A stretch of 64,000 bases of DNA from Polynucleobacter sp. JS-Mosq-20-D10 (GTDB lineage Bacteria > Pseudomonadota > Gammaproteobacteria > Burkholderiales > Burkholderiaceae): assembly GCF_018687755.1 (NCBI RefSeq), contig NZ_CP061305.1:2025502-2089501 (forward strand), written 5' to 3'. The notes under the pieces are model-generated. The model searched no databases and was not told the DNA's origin. It was given only the letters and a program-made list of their open reading frames with translations. Below, piece after piece: positions 56,897 through 64,000 of this stretch. The translations under genes were made by a program, and so were the position numbers. The stretch's first letter is position 1, and each line of letters opens with the position of its first letter.

Positions 56897-57957
56897 GCTG
56901 TAATCAGCTTAGCCGCTAAAGCCGACCAAAGGGCGCCTCTAGACCCCAGGGCTGTTGCTAAAAATATCCCTGGGCGCTGACTCAGTGCACCAATGATCGG
57001 TAAGCGATCGCCCGCAACACAACGAATGCCCACAAAGCTTCCCGCCTTTTGAAGTTGCTCAGTATCGCCCTCTGGGTAATTCAATAACCCTTTTGCCTGC
57101 TCGCGATTAAAGTGATCGCTTGAGTCCCATTCTTGAGGGTCAGATTCGCCCTCATCAAAACTAGATCCCACTATCCATTGATATTTTCCATCGGGTAATT
57201 TCTTGGCTGGCAAACAATAGCCGTCGCCCGTTATGGCAGTGCTCGGCAGTTGTGGTGCCCAAGAGCTTGTCATATCAACAGAAAATATGCTCAGCTGTCC
57301 GCGCACTGGCCTCAAGGGGAGTCGAACATCGATGCTTGCAACCAAGCTTTTGGTTTCTAGTGCTGCTGCAATAATGACTTTGCCGGCGGTCATGATTAGC
57401 TCGTCCTGGTGATCCAATAATTTCCAGCCCACATTGACTTTCTCTAATCGAGCTACAGAAGTATTCCAGCAGCACGTCAGTTTTGGATGGGTCTTTAGCG
57501 CATCCTGTGTTGCCTTAGATAAGTTTAGTGACGCACCCCGTGGAAGCCAAATGCCATCTTGATTAATCCCGCAGATTTGCAATGCCTCAGCCGCATCAAG
57601 TGCTTGAGCCATGTCCTCATCGAGATCAAGTGATTTCAGGTAGGTGGCGACATCATCACGACTGAAAGCTTTATCTCTCTTGTTTGGCTGAAAAATGCCA
57701 TGCTGATTCCAAGTCTGGCCCCAGCGAATCTCGGCCATCAAAAATGCAATGCGAGTTAAGCGTAGTAAGCGGGAGGCGCCTCGTCCAACATGGGGATGTG
57801 CAATGGCGTATGCGTGACTTGAACATGCTGATGCAGGACGGGAGGCAGAGTCAAGAATGCAAACTGCTTGGCCGCGCTCAAGTAACTCACTGGCAATGCT
57901 CGCACCTGCTATGCCCGCCCCAATCACCACGATGTCATGGTGTTGGGATAAGGTCAT
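56722..57957 (-). CDS. FAD-dependent oxidoreductase (MnmC C-terminal-like)
   Basis: A 411-residue enzyme of the DAO family. The N-terminal FAD motif is DIVVIGAGIAGASIASELLE, and the closing motif ATALGSRGALWSALAAKLI is typical of the oxidoreductase half of MnmC, which removes the carboxymethyl group from cmnm5(s2)U34 in tRNA. The methyltransferase half is not encoded here. The C-terminus (LVAALAPARFFAGALA) resembles the MnmC end. The last 58 codons lie opposite the end of topB; both readings look genuine. It may act in the same pathway as MnmE, encoded nearby. Confidence 0.8.
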   Translation of the reverse strand: MTLSQHHDIVVIGAGIAGASIASELLERGQAVCILDSASRPASACSSHAYAIAHPHVGRGASRLLRLTRIAFLMAEIRWGQTWNQHGIFQPNKRDKAFSRDDVATYLKSLDLDEDMAQALDAAEALQICGINQDGIWLPRGASLNLSKATQDALKTHPKLTCCWNTSVARLEKVNVGWKLLDHQDELIMTAGKVIIAAALETKSLVASIDVRLPLRPVRGQLSIFSVDMTSSWAPQLPSTAITGDGYCLPAKKLPDGKYQWIVGSSFDEGESDPQEWDSSDHFNREQAKGLLNYPEGDTEQLQKAGSFVGIRCVAGDRLPIIGALSQRPGIFLATALGSRGALWSALAAKLITAQVLEDDFALLARLGFATDLVAALAPARFFAGALAAAPALGVLASNSKPILPSGPKAR

Positions 57958-58004
57958 TAAATAATGATATTGCTAAAAGGACTTCTTAAATTTCTAGGGG
58001 CGAC

Positions 58005-59852
58005 CTAGGCGTTTAAGCGCTTCTCGATTTTGCTGCGCGCTTCGATTAACTCTTTTGGCAAGCGCTCGCCTAAATGCGCAAATAACTCTGAATGAAGTTC
58101 GAGCTCATTTTTCCAGTCGTCTACAGCAACAGTAATGGCTTTTTCAAACTTGTCTACCGAGTAATCGAGGCCATTCCAATGTAGGTCAGCATGCTCTGGG
58201 CAAATACCAAATACGGTTTCTTTACCTTTGGCTGTACCTTCAGCACGGCCCAAGATCCAAGAAAGTACGCGCATGTTTTCGCCAAAACCAGGCCAGATAA
58301 ATTTGCCATTTTCATCTTTACGAAACCAGTTTACGCAATAGATCTTTGGCAATACAGCGCCTTCAGCAGCAAGCTTGCTGCCGATATTTAACCAATGTTG
58401 AAAGTAGTCGCTCATGTTGTAACCAGCAAATGCAATCATTGCAAATGGATCGCGACGGACAACACCTACTTGGCCAGTAATCGCAGCAGTAGTTTCAGAG
58501 CCCATTGTGGCGGCCATATAAACACCCTCGACCCAGTCACGCGCTTCGCTCACTAATGGCACTGTGTTTGAGCGACGACCGCCAAACAAGAACGCATCAA
58601 TTGCTACACCTTCTGGGTTATCCCAGTTGGGATCAACCGCTGGGTTATTTGTGGCGGCTACAGTAAAGCGTGAGTTTGGATGCGCAGCTTTACGGCCAGC
58701 CGCACCATCCGCAGGAGTCCAGTCTTTACCTTGCCAATCAATTAAGTGTGCTGGAGGTGTATCAGTCAAGCCTTCCCACCAAACATCACCATCATCAGTT
58801 AAGCCGACGTTAGTGAAGATCACGTCTTGGTTTAATGAATCGAGACAATTTGGATTGGTTTGACGATTTGTTCCTGGGGCAACGCCGAAGTAGCCAGACT
58901 CTGGGTTGATCGCAAACAAACGTGTCTTGCCTGTAACGGCGTCTTTGCGTGGCTTAATCCAAGCAATGTCGTCACCGACCGTAGTGACCTTCCACCCCTC
59001 AAATCCCTTTGGAGGAATCATCATGGAGAAATTGGTTTTTCCACAGGCCGATGGGAATGCTGCAGCAATGTGATATTTCTTGCCCTCGGGGGATGTCACA
59101 CCCAAAATCAACATGTGCTCAGCCAACCAGCCTTGGTCACGACCCATGTTAGATGCGATACGTAATGCGAAACATTTTTTACCCAACAAAGCGTTACCAC
59201 CATAACCAGATCCGAATGACCAAATTTCGCGAGTTTCGGGATAGTGCACGATGTACTTGGTTTTATTGTTAGGCCAAGCAGCGTCTTTTTCGCCGGCGGC
59301 CAATGGCTTGCCAACAGTGTGAATACAAGGAACAAATTCACCAGTGGCGCCAAGCTGATCAATGACCGCCTTACCCATACGGGTCATTAAGCGCATATTG
59401 ATAGCAACATATGGGCTATCAGAAAGCTCAACACCGATATGCGCAATTGGAGAGCCAATTGGGCCCATAGAAAATGGCACTACATACATTGTTCTGCCGC
59501 GCATGCAACCATCAAACAACGGCTGAAGCGTGGCGCGCATTTCACTTGGCTCCACCCAGTTATTGGTTGGGCCTGCATCCTCTTTATTTGCTGAGCAGAT
59601 AAAAGTGCGGTCTTCCACGCGAGCTACGTCATCAGGGTCTGACAGGGCTAAGAAAGCATTTTTGCGCTTAGCAGGGTTGAGGCGCTTGAACACGCCTGCG
59701 CTTACTAACAATTCACAAAATTCATCATATTCAGTCTGGGAGCCATCACACCAGCGAATCTTGTCTGGCTTGGTTAAAGCAGCTACGTCTGCAACCCATT
59801 GAATCAGTTTATGGTTTTTTACGTACTCAGGGGTACTGGTGTTGGTGGTCAT
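58005..59852 (-). CDS. pckG: Phosphoenolpyruvate carboxykinase (GTP)
   Basis: A 615-residue cytosolic enzyme converting oxaloacetate plus GTP to PEP, a key step of gluconeogenesis. Features include the P-loop-like AFPSACGKTNFSMM, the metal site segment FGSGYGGNALLGKKCFALRI, and FGGRRSNTVPLV. Length agrees with GTP-dependent forms rather than the ATP form. It is a single gene between the FAD oxidoreductase and mnmE. An organic-acid-based lifestyle fits the presumed freshwater host. Confidence 0.95.
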   Translation of the reverse strand: MTTNTSTPEYVKNHKLIQWVADVAALTKPDKIRWCDGSQTEYDEFCELLVSAGVFKRLNPAKRKNAFLALSDPDDVARVEDRTFICSANKEDAGPTNNWVEPSEMRATLQPLFDGCMRGRTMYVVPFSMGPIGSPIAHIGVELSDSPYVAINMRLMTRMGKAVIDQLGATGEFVPCIHTVGKPLAAGEKDAAWPNNKTKYIVHYPETREIWSFGSGYGGNALLGKKCFALRIASNMGRDQGWLAEHMLILGVTSPEGKKYHIAAAFPSACGKTNFSMMIPPKGFEGWKVTTVGDDIAWIKPRKDAVTGKTRLFAINPESGYFGVAPGTNRQTNPNCLDSLNQDVIFTNVGLTDDGDVWWEGLTDTPPAHLIDWQGKDWTPADGAAGRKAAHPNSRFTVAATNNPAVDPNWDNPEGVAIDAFLFGGRRSNTVPLVSEARDWVEGVYMAATMGSETTAAITGQVGVVRRDPFAMIAFAGYNMSDYFQHWLNIGSKLAAEGAVLPKIYCVNWFRKDENGKFIWPGFGENMRVLSWILGRAEGTAKGKETVFGICPEHADLHWNGLDYSVDKFEKAITVAVDDWKNELELHSELFAHLGERLPKELIEARSKIEKRLNA

Positions 59853-59942
59853 GTGAATCCTATGAAATGTAATATTTTTGATCGCATTATTTTAACATTT
59901 TGGGCATCTTTTTTATGGGTGAGCCCACCAAGTGCGAATCAT

Positions 59943-61325
59943 TTATTTACCAATACAAAATTGGCCAAATATCTTGCCCAAAAGATCGTCTGGGAGCAGT
60001 TTCCCGGTAATTTGTCCGAGCTGGTCTTGGGCCAAACGGAGCTCTTCTGCAAATAACTCCAGCGATATATTGCCATTAGCGGCAAATTGTTGAGATTGAT
60101 CTAGGTGGGTAGCGGCCCTATCTAAACAGTCTAAGTGCCGCCTACGCGCCACAATCAAACCCTCTTGAGAGCCGCCCCAGCCTGCCAGCTCTAGGATTTT
60201 CTGTTTTAAGGCCTCAATGCCTTGGCCGGTCTTGGCTGAAATAAACAAGGGTTGCCTTTCATCTTGATCAGGAGTGGGGTTGACCAACAAATCCGATTTA
60301 TTGTTGACCTCCAACACGGGGCACCTTGGAGGGAGTGCTTTCAATATTTGGGCTTTTAGCTCCAAAATTTCGTTGGTAGTAGTTGTTTCTGAAGAGCTTG
60401 TGTCTTGCAAAAAAATAACTAGGTCCGCTGCACCGATTGCCTCCCATGATCTTTCGATGCCCTTTGCCTCAACTAGATCGCTAGTCTCGCGTAAGCCTGC
60501 GGTATCAATGATGTGCATAGGGACGCCGCCGATGGTAATGCTCTCCTTGACACGATCTCTTGTAGTTCCGGCGATAGGCGTAACAATAGCGACCTCCTCA
60601 CCAGCGAGGCGATTTAGTAGGGAGCTTTTTCCAACGTTGGGCGCACCAGCTAAAACTAGCTGGATGCCGTCGCGCAAAATCTTGCCTTGTTTGGCCCCCT
60701 CCCTTAGCGCGTATAGCTTTTGCATTACGGCGCTTAGGCGTTCCCGGGCTTGGGCGTTCTCTAAGAACTCAATCTCTTCCTCGGGAAAGTCCAGGGTGGA
60801 CTCCACCAAAATGCGCAGCTGGGTGATCTCTTCAATCAGGCTGTTGATATCATTTGAGAAGGCTCCTTGCAGGGAGCGCGCTGCGCCGCGTACCGCTGCT
60901 GCACTTTGAGCATCAATTAAATCTGCAATCGCCTCGGCTTGAGCTAAATCGATTTTGTTGTTCAGGTAGGCTCGTAAAGAAAATTCGCCAGGCTCAGCAA
61001 TTACTAAGCCTTGATCTTTTCCCAGCTCAAGACATCGCTTCATGACCAACTCTAAAAGCTGCGGTCCACCATGGCATTGCAGCTCCAAAACATCTTCACC
61101 CGTAAAAGAGGCGGGTGCTGCAAAGTAAATAGCAAGGAGTTGGTCGATCGATTCACCTTGAGCGTCTCGAAGAGTGAGTAAGTTAGCTTGTCGGGGTGTA
61201 AGCGCCCTATTAAATAAAGCTGTAGCCATAGGCAAGAGCTGGGACCCGCTAATACGAATGACGCCAACACCAGCTTTGCCCGGCGCGGTGGCAAGCGCAA
61301 TGATGGGCAGCTTTCTCGTCATCAT
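59943..61325 (-). CDS. mnmE: tRNA modification GTPase MnmE
   Basis: A 460-residue GTPase acting with MnmG in 5-carboxymethylaminomethyl modification of U34 in tRNA. The N-terminal folate-binding domain (IIALATAPGKAGVGVIRISG) is followed by a helical domain and an inserted G domain with GAPNVGKSSLLN (G1), DTAGLRE (G3) and NNKSDL (G4), and ends with the family C-terminus CIGK. The start at 61325 (MMTRKL) follows GGAG at good spacing; a GTG three codons earlier is too close to it. Confidence 0.95.
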   Translation of the reverse strand: MMTRKLPIIALATAPGKAGVGVIRISGSQLLPMATALFNRALTPRQANLLTLRDAQGESIDQLLAIYFAAPASFTGEDVLELQCHGGPQLLELVMKRCLELGKDQGLVIAEPGEFSLRAYLNNKIDLAQAEAIADLIDAQSAAAVRGAARSLQGAFSNDINSLIEEITQLRILVESTLDFPEEEIEFLENAQARERLSAVMQKLYALREGAKQGKILRDGIQLVLAGAPNVGKSSLLNRLAGEEVAIVTPIAGTTRDRVKESITIGGVPMHIIDTAGLRETSDLVEAKGIERSWEAIGAADLVIFLQDTSSSETTTTNEILELKAQILKALPPRCPVLEVNNKSDLLVNPTPDQDERQPLFISAKTGQGIEALKQKILELAGWGGSQEGLIVARRRHLDCLDRAATHLDQSQQFAANGNISLELFAEELRLAQDQLGQITGKLLPDDLLGKIFGQFCIGK

Positions 61326-61362
61326 TGCGGGCACTCCTTATCTATTTTCAGTAGCTAAAAAT

Positions 61363-63069
61363 TTATTTAACCAGCTTCTTTCCGAACATTTGATTGATCT
61401 GCCATTGCTGAGCAATCGACAGCAGGTTGTTCACCACCCAATACAAAACCAAGCCCGCAGGGAAGAAGAAGAACATGACTGAGAATACTAAAGGCATATA
61501 CATCATCACCTTCGCCTGAATCGGATCTGGTGGTGTTGGGTTAAGTTTGGTTTGCACAAACATAGAGGCTGCCATGATGATTGGCAAAATTCCAATTGGA
61601 ATTGAACTCAAACCAATCAAATCACTAATGGATGTGTCTGGCAACGAGAGATCATGAACCCACAAAATCCAAGGGGCGCCACGCAACTCAACAGATGACA
61701 ATAACACCCAGTACAAGGCGATAAATACTGGGATCTGAATCACCACTGGCAAACAGCCGCCCAAGGGATTGATCTTTTCTTTGCGATACATCTCCATCAT
61801 GGCTTGATTCATTTTTTGTGGCTCGCCCTTGAACTGCTCTTTCATTGCAATCAGGCGGGGCTGCACCTCTTTCATGCGTGCCATCGATTTATAGCTTGCG
61901 GCTGAAAGTGGGAAGAACACCAACTTGATTAAGATGGTCAATAGGATAATTGACCATCCCCAGTTACCAACATAAGAGTGAATGTTGTCCAAAAGCCAGA
62001 AAATGGGTTTCGCCAAAATAGTTAAGTAGCCATAGTCTTTCAGCAACTCGAACCCGGGGGCAATTGTTTCTAGCACCCGCTCTTCTTGCGGACCGACAAA
62101 TAGTTTGGCTTTTTCTACAACGGTAGAGCCCGCAGGGACCACCCCTAGCGGGGTTTGCATACCAATTCGGTACAGATTGTTGTCAATTTTGTTAGCGTAA
62201 ATGTCGCGTACTGCCTTATCACCCGGAATCCATGCGCTTGCAAAATAGTGCTGAACCATTGCGATCCATGCTGGCTCACCGGCAGCTACCTGGGTGGGGA
62301 TAGTGATTTTATTTTTATCTATTGCTGTGAACTCGAGCTTATTAAACTTTTCTTTGTCTGTGTATGCTGCTGGCCCAGTAAATGTGCTTGCTGAAAAGGC
62401 GCCATCAAAGGGGCCAATTTTTTGCTCTTGTGAAGCATCGCGAACAATCTCGGTATAAAGAACAAGCGGGTTGGGGCTGTTGCCAGCCTGGGTAATGCGA
62501 TGCCCAACATCCACAACATAGCTTCCTGGGTTAAGGATGAAGGTTTTTTCAAGCTTAACGCCATTGCGCTCACTAACCAAAACAATAAATGGGCGACCTA
62601 ATTCATCTTTTCCAGACTGAACCAACTTAAAGGTGCTGGTGTGATTTGGAAGGTCACTATTTAAAGAAATCAAACCGGAGCGCGCAAAGTATTTGTGTGT
62701 AGGTGTGTACTGGAACAACTCAACAGGTTTGTTTTCTGGCGTGAAAGATTTTAGTAACCTTGCATCTACGACATTTGCGCCACTTGAGCTAATTTTCAAC
62801 ACAAGAACATCATTCTGTAGTGTGAACTTTTCCGCGCCCGCCATTGCGTCACCATTAATAACCGGTGGTATTGCAATAGCTGGTGCGCTCGACAATTGGG
62901 TTGGAACATCAGCCCTACTTGAGGTTGCAGGCTTATCAGCAGGCGCTGGAGTGGTTGCTATAGGCCCACCAAACATCGATGGCTTGCCCTCATGAACCTG
63001 CCAGTTGTTGTACAACAACAGGCCAGACATGGAGAAGACAGCCCAAAGAATTGTTTTTTTAAAGTCCAT
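61363..63069 (-). CDS. yidC: Membrane protein insertase YidC
   Basis: A 568-residue inner-membrane insertase. An N-terminal membrane helix (residues 5-22) is followed by a Pro/Ala linker, a large periplasmic domain (about 80-365), and five C-terminal helices including GWSIILLTILIKLVFFPLSA, with the cytoplasmic hairpin EQFKGEPQKMNQAMMEMYRK and a helix GGCLPVVIQIPVFIALYWVL. It integrates proteins alone or with SecYEG. It lies in the rpmH-rnpA-yidD-yidC-mnmE order near the origin. Confidence 0.96.
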   Translation of the reverse strand: MDFKKTILWAVFSMSGLLLYNNWQVHEGKPSMFGGPIATTPAPADKPATSSRADVPTQLSSAPAIAIPPVINGDAMAGAEKFTLQNDVLVLKISSSGANVVDARLLKSFTPENKPVELFQYTPTHKYFARSGLISLNSDLPNHTSTFKLVQSGKDELGRPFIVLVSERNGVKLEKTFILNPGSYVVDVGHRITQAGNSPNPLVLYTEIVRDASQEQKIGPFDGAFSASTFTGPAAYTDKEKFNKLEFTAIDKNKITIPTQVAAGEPAWIAMVQHYFASAWIPGDKAVRDIYANKIDNNLYRIGMQTPLGVVPAGSTVVEKAKLFVGPQEERVLETIAPGFELLKDYGYLTILAKPIFWLLDNIHSYVGNWGWSIILLTILIKLVFFPLSAASYKSMARMKEVQPRLIAMKEQFKGEPQKMNQAMMEMYRKEKINPLGGCLPVVIQIPVFIALYWVLLSSVELRGAPWILWVHDLSLPDTSISDLIGLSSIPIGILPIIMAASMFVQTKLNPTPPDPIQAKVMMYMPLVFSVMFFFFPAGLVLYWVVNNLLSIAQQWQINQMFGKKLVK

Positions 63070-63079
63070 TTGGATTCAC

Positions 63080-63316
63080 TTAATGATGAGATGTTGGTTT
63101 TACCGCAGGGTCGTGTCCGCCTTGTGACCATGGATTGCAACGCAAAATACGCCACACTATCAGCCTAAAGCTTTTTAAAAATCCGTAACTTGTAAAGCAG
63201 TCGCAGGCATATTGTGAGCATGAGGGAATAAATTTACAGTGCATGCCAACAAAGGGGCTGAGAGCTATTTGATAAAGTCTCACAACCTTAATTCCTAGCC
63301 TGTTAACTAGACGCAC
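63080..63316 (-). CDS. yidD: Membrane protein insertion efficiency factor YidD
   Basis: A 78-residue protein with a GTG start, one base after the rnpA stop. The motif CKFIPSCSQYACDCFTSYGF and the end RILRCNPWSQGGHDPA are typical of YidD (CRFxPSCSxYA, RCHPxxxGGxDPVP). It has an amphipathic N-terminus and binds the inner membrane, assisting insertion by YidC, encoded 11 bases downstream. Confidence 0.95.
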   Translation of the reverse strand: MRLVNRLGIKVVRLYQIALSPFVGMHCKFIPSCSQYACDCFTSYGFLKSFRLIVWRILRCNPWSQGGHDPAVKPTSHH

Positions 63317-63317
63317 T

Positions 63318-63635
63318 TTAAATTAGCCCTACTATTTGGGCTCGCAGACCCTCTTTTTCTTTACATCGGAGTCTGCCGCGCGTTTCGCGACCAATTGGTT
63401 TTTTTAGCTTCACTACAACGTCGCTGTTTAGGCCTGTTGCTTGAGCGCTTCTAACCAACTCACGGATCATGCGTTTCAATTGGTTGCGATCTACCGCACG
63501 CTTAGCTAGTTTTTTGGCTACGGCAATACCTAAATCTGGTTTTGCGCCCTGATTCAGAGATGCCAAATACAAACCCCAACACAAGCTTGTCTTGGGGCGT
63601 GTTTTTAGTAACTCAGAAATCCTGGCGCTATTCAA
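63318..63635 (-). CDS. rnpA: Ribonuclease P protein component
   Basis: A 105-residue basic protein with a TTG start (MNSARISELLKTRPK). The RNR signature KRAVDRNQLKRMIRELVR is clear. It binds the RNase P RNA and helps mature tRNA 5' ends. It follows rpmH by eight bases, the usual order. It is slightly short compared with many homologues but complete. Confidence 0.93.
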   Translation of the reverse strand: MNSARISELLKTRPKTSLCWGLYLASLNQGAKPDLGIAVAKKLAKRAVDRNQLKRMIRELVRSAQATGLNSDVVVKLKKPIGRETRGRLRCKEKEGLRAQIVGLI

Positions 63636-63643
63636 CTGCTAAA

Positions 63644-63778
63644 TTAAACGGCGAGGCGTTTGCGACCTTTAGCACGGCGGGCATTTAATACCGCGCGTCC
63701 ACTCTTGGTTTTCATACGAATACGGAATCCGTGAGTGCGTTTACGACGTGTTACTGAGGGTTGGTATGTTCTTTTCAT
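63644..63778 (-). CDS. rpmH: 50S ribosomal protein L34
   Basis: A 44-residue ribosomal protein, [20 protein letters not shown] followed by [20 protein letters not shown] and RLAV. All family residues are present. GCAGGATGAATC precedes the ATG. It is the first gene left of the origin region and heads the rpmH-rnpA-yidD-yidC cluster. Confidence 0.98.
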
Positions 63779-64000
63779 GATTCATCCTGCAAAACCCAGT
63801 ATTTTCCTTGTTGCTCGGCAAAAGGTCAACCGCTGAAGAAGAATATATAGGTATTTTTCTCTATTTATTTGGTGTTATTTTAGTAAACCATTAATTTATA
63901 TGGGGGTTTTTGTGTTATTCACAAGTTATCCACAGGTTTTCCACGTTTTTTCAGCTTGTGGATAACTTTATGGGATCGCTACAATGAATCCTCCAAAAAT
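63779..64000. other. oriC-proximal region with DnaA boxes
   Basis: Between rpmH and the presumed dnaA gene beyond the window. DnaA boxes: TTATTCACA (63915-63923), TTATCCACA (63926-63934, consensus) and the reverse box TGTGGATAA (63957-63965). An AT-rich stretch (63840-63910) precedes them. This is the layout of a bacterial chromosomal origin. No gene is present here. Confidence 0.85.

Overview
The window looks like a chromosome segment from a low-to-mid GC freshwater betaproteobacterium, most likely Polynucleobacter or a close relative in Burkholderiaceae. This rests on the gene order rpmH-rnpA-yidD-yidC-mnmE-pckG-(FAD oxidoreductase)-topB-dprA-def-fmt-rsmB-DUF4390-NtrY-like kinase-NtrX-like regulator read back from the origin, and on the protein sequences. 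The right edge (63.8-64.0 kb) carries DnaA boxes beyond rpmH, so the window ends at the chromosomal origin.

There are two regions. From 44.4 to 64.0 kb is compact core chromosome: an intact tRNA-Phe gene (44365-44440, minus strand), an OsmC-YcaO fusion protein, a two-component pair, translation start and end-processing genes (fmt, def, rsmB), dprA, topB, PEP carboxykinase, tRNA modification (mnmE), membrane insertion (yidC/yidD) and RNase P protein. From 1 to 44.4 kb is an accessory island downstream of that tRNA. It consists of segments separated by ten displaced copies of the tRNA-Phe 3' end, all in the same orientation. Many copies are preceded by their own intrinsic terminator. This is what repeated, sequential integration into one tRNA gene would leave, with the oldest material on the left.

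Three segments are still recognisable as elements. Element A (about 6.17-23.29 kb) carries an integrase, a small catalytic-only tyrosine recombinase, a clamp-loader-like ATPase, a five-gene overlapping operon with two DNA methyltransferases and an Fe-S cysteine/PD-(D/E)XK-like protein, and a cargo of small secreted and regulatory proteins. Element B (28.94-37.42 kb) carries a related integrase beside its attachment core, a second small recombinase, an HUH replication initiator, a rhomboid protease and homologues of three further element A proteins. Element C (37.38-44.41 kb) shares both ends with A but has no integrase. It carries an ABC exporter of the DevBCA/MacAB type, a broken methyltransferase and a TonB-like protein. 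The other segments are short gene-plus-attachment-site units: patatin, BLUF photoreceptor, tautomerase/GST, a cyanovirin-like lectin, a formylglycine-enzyme-like protein and MarR-like regulators.

A second signal runs through the island and was not seen in the core: 17-19 bp dyads of the form TGTC[G/C]TTTAAAA[C/G]GACA. Several occur as pairs with centres 45-47 or 57 bp apart. They lie at the borders of gene modules, including an inverted pair that brackets the methyltransferase/nuclease operon. They may be the recombination or regulator sites that organise this cassette-like array. The structure is read directly from the sequence; the functional interpretation is inference.
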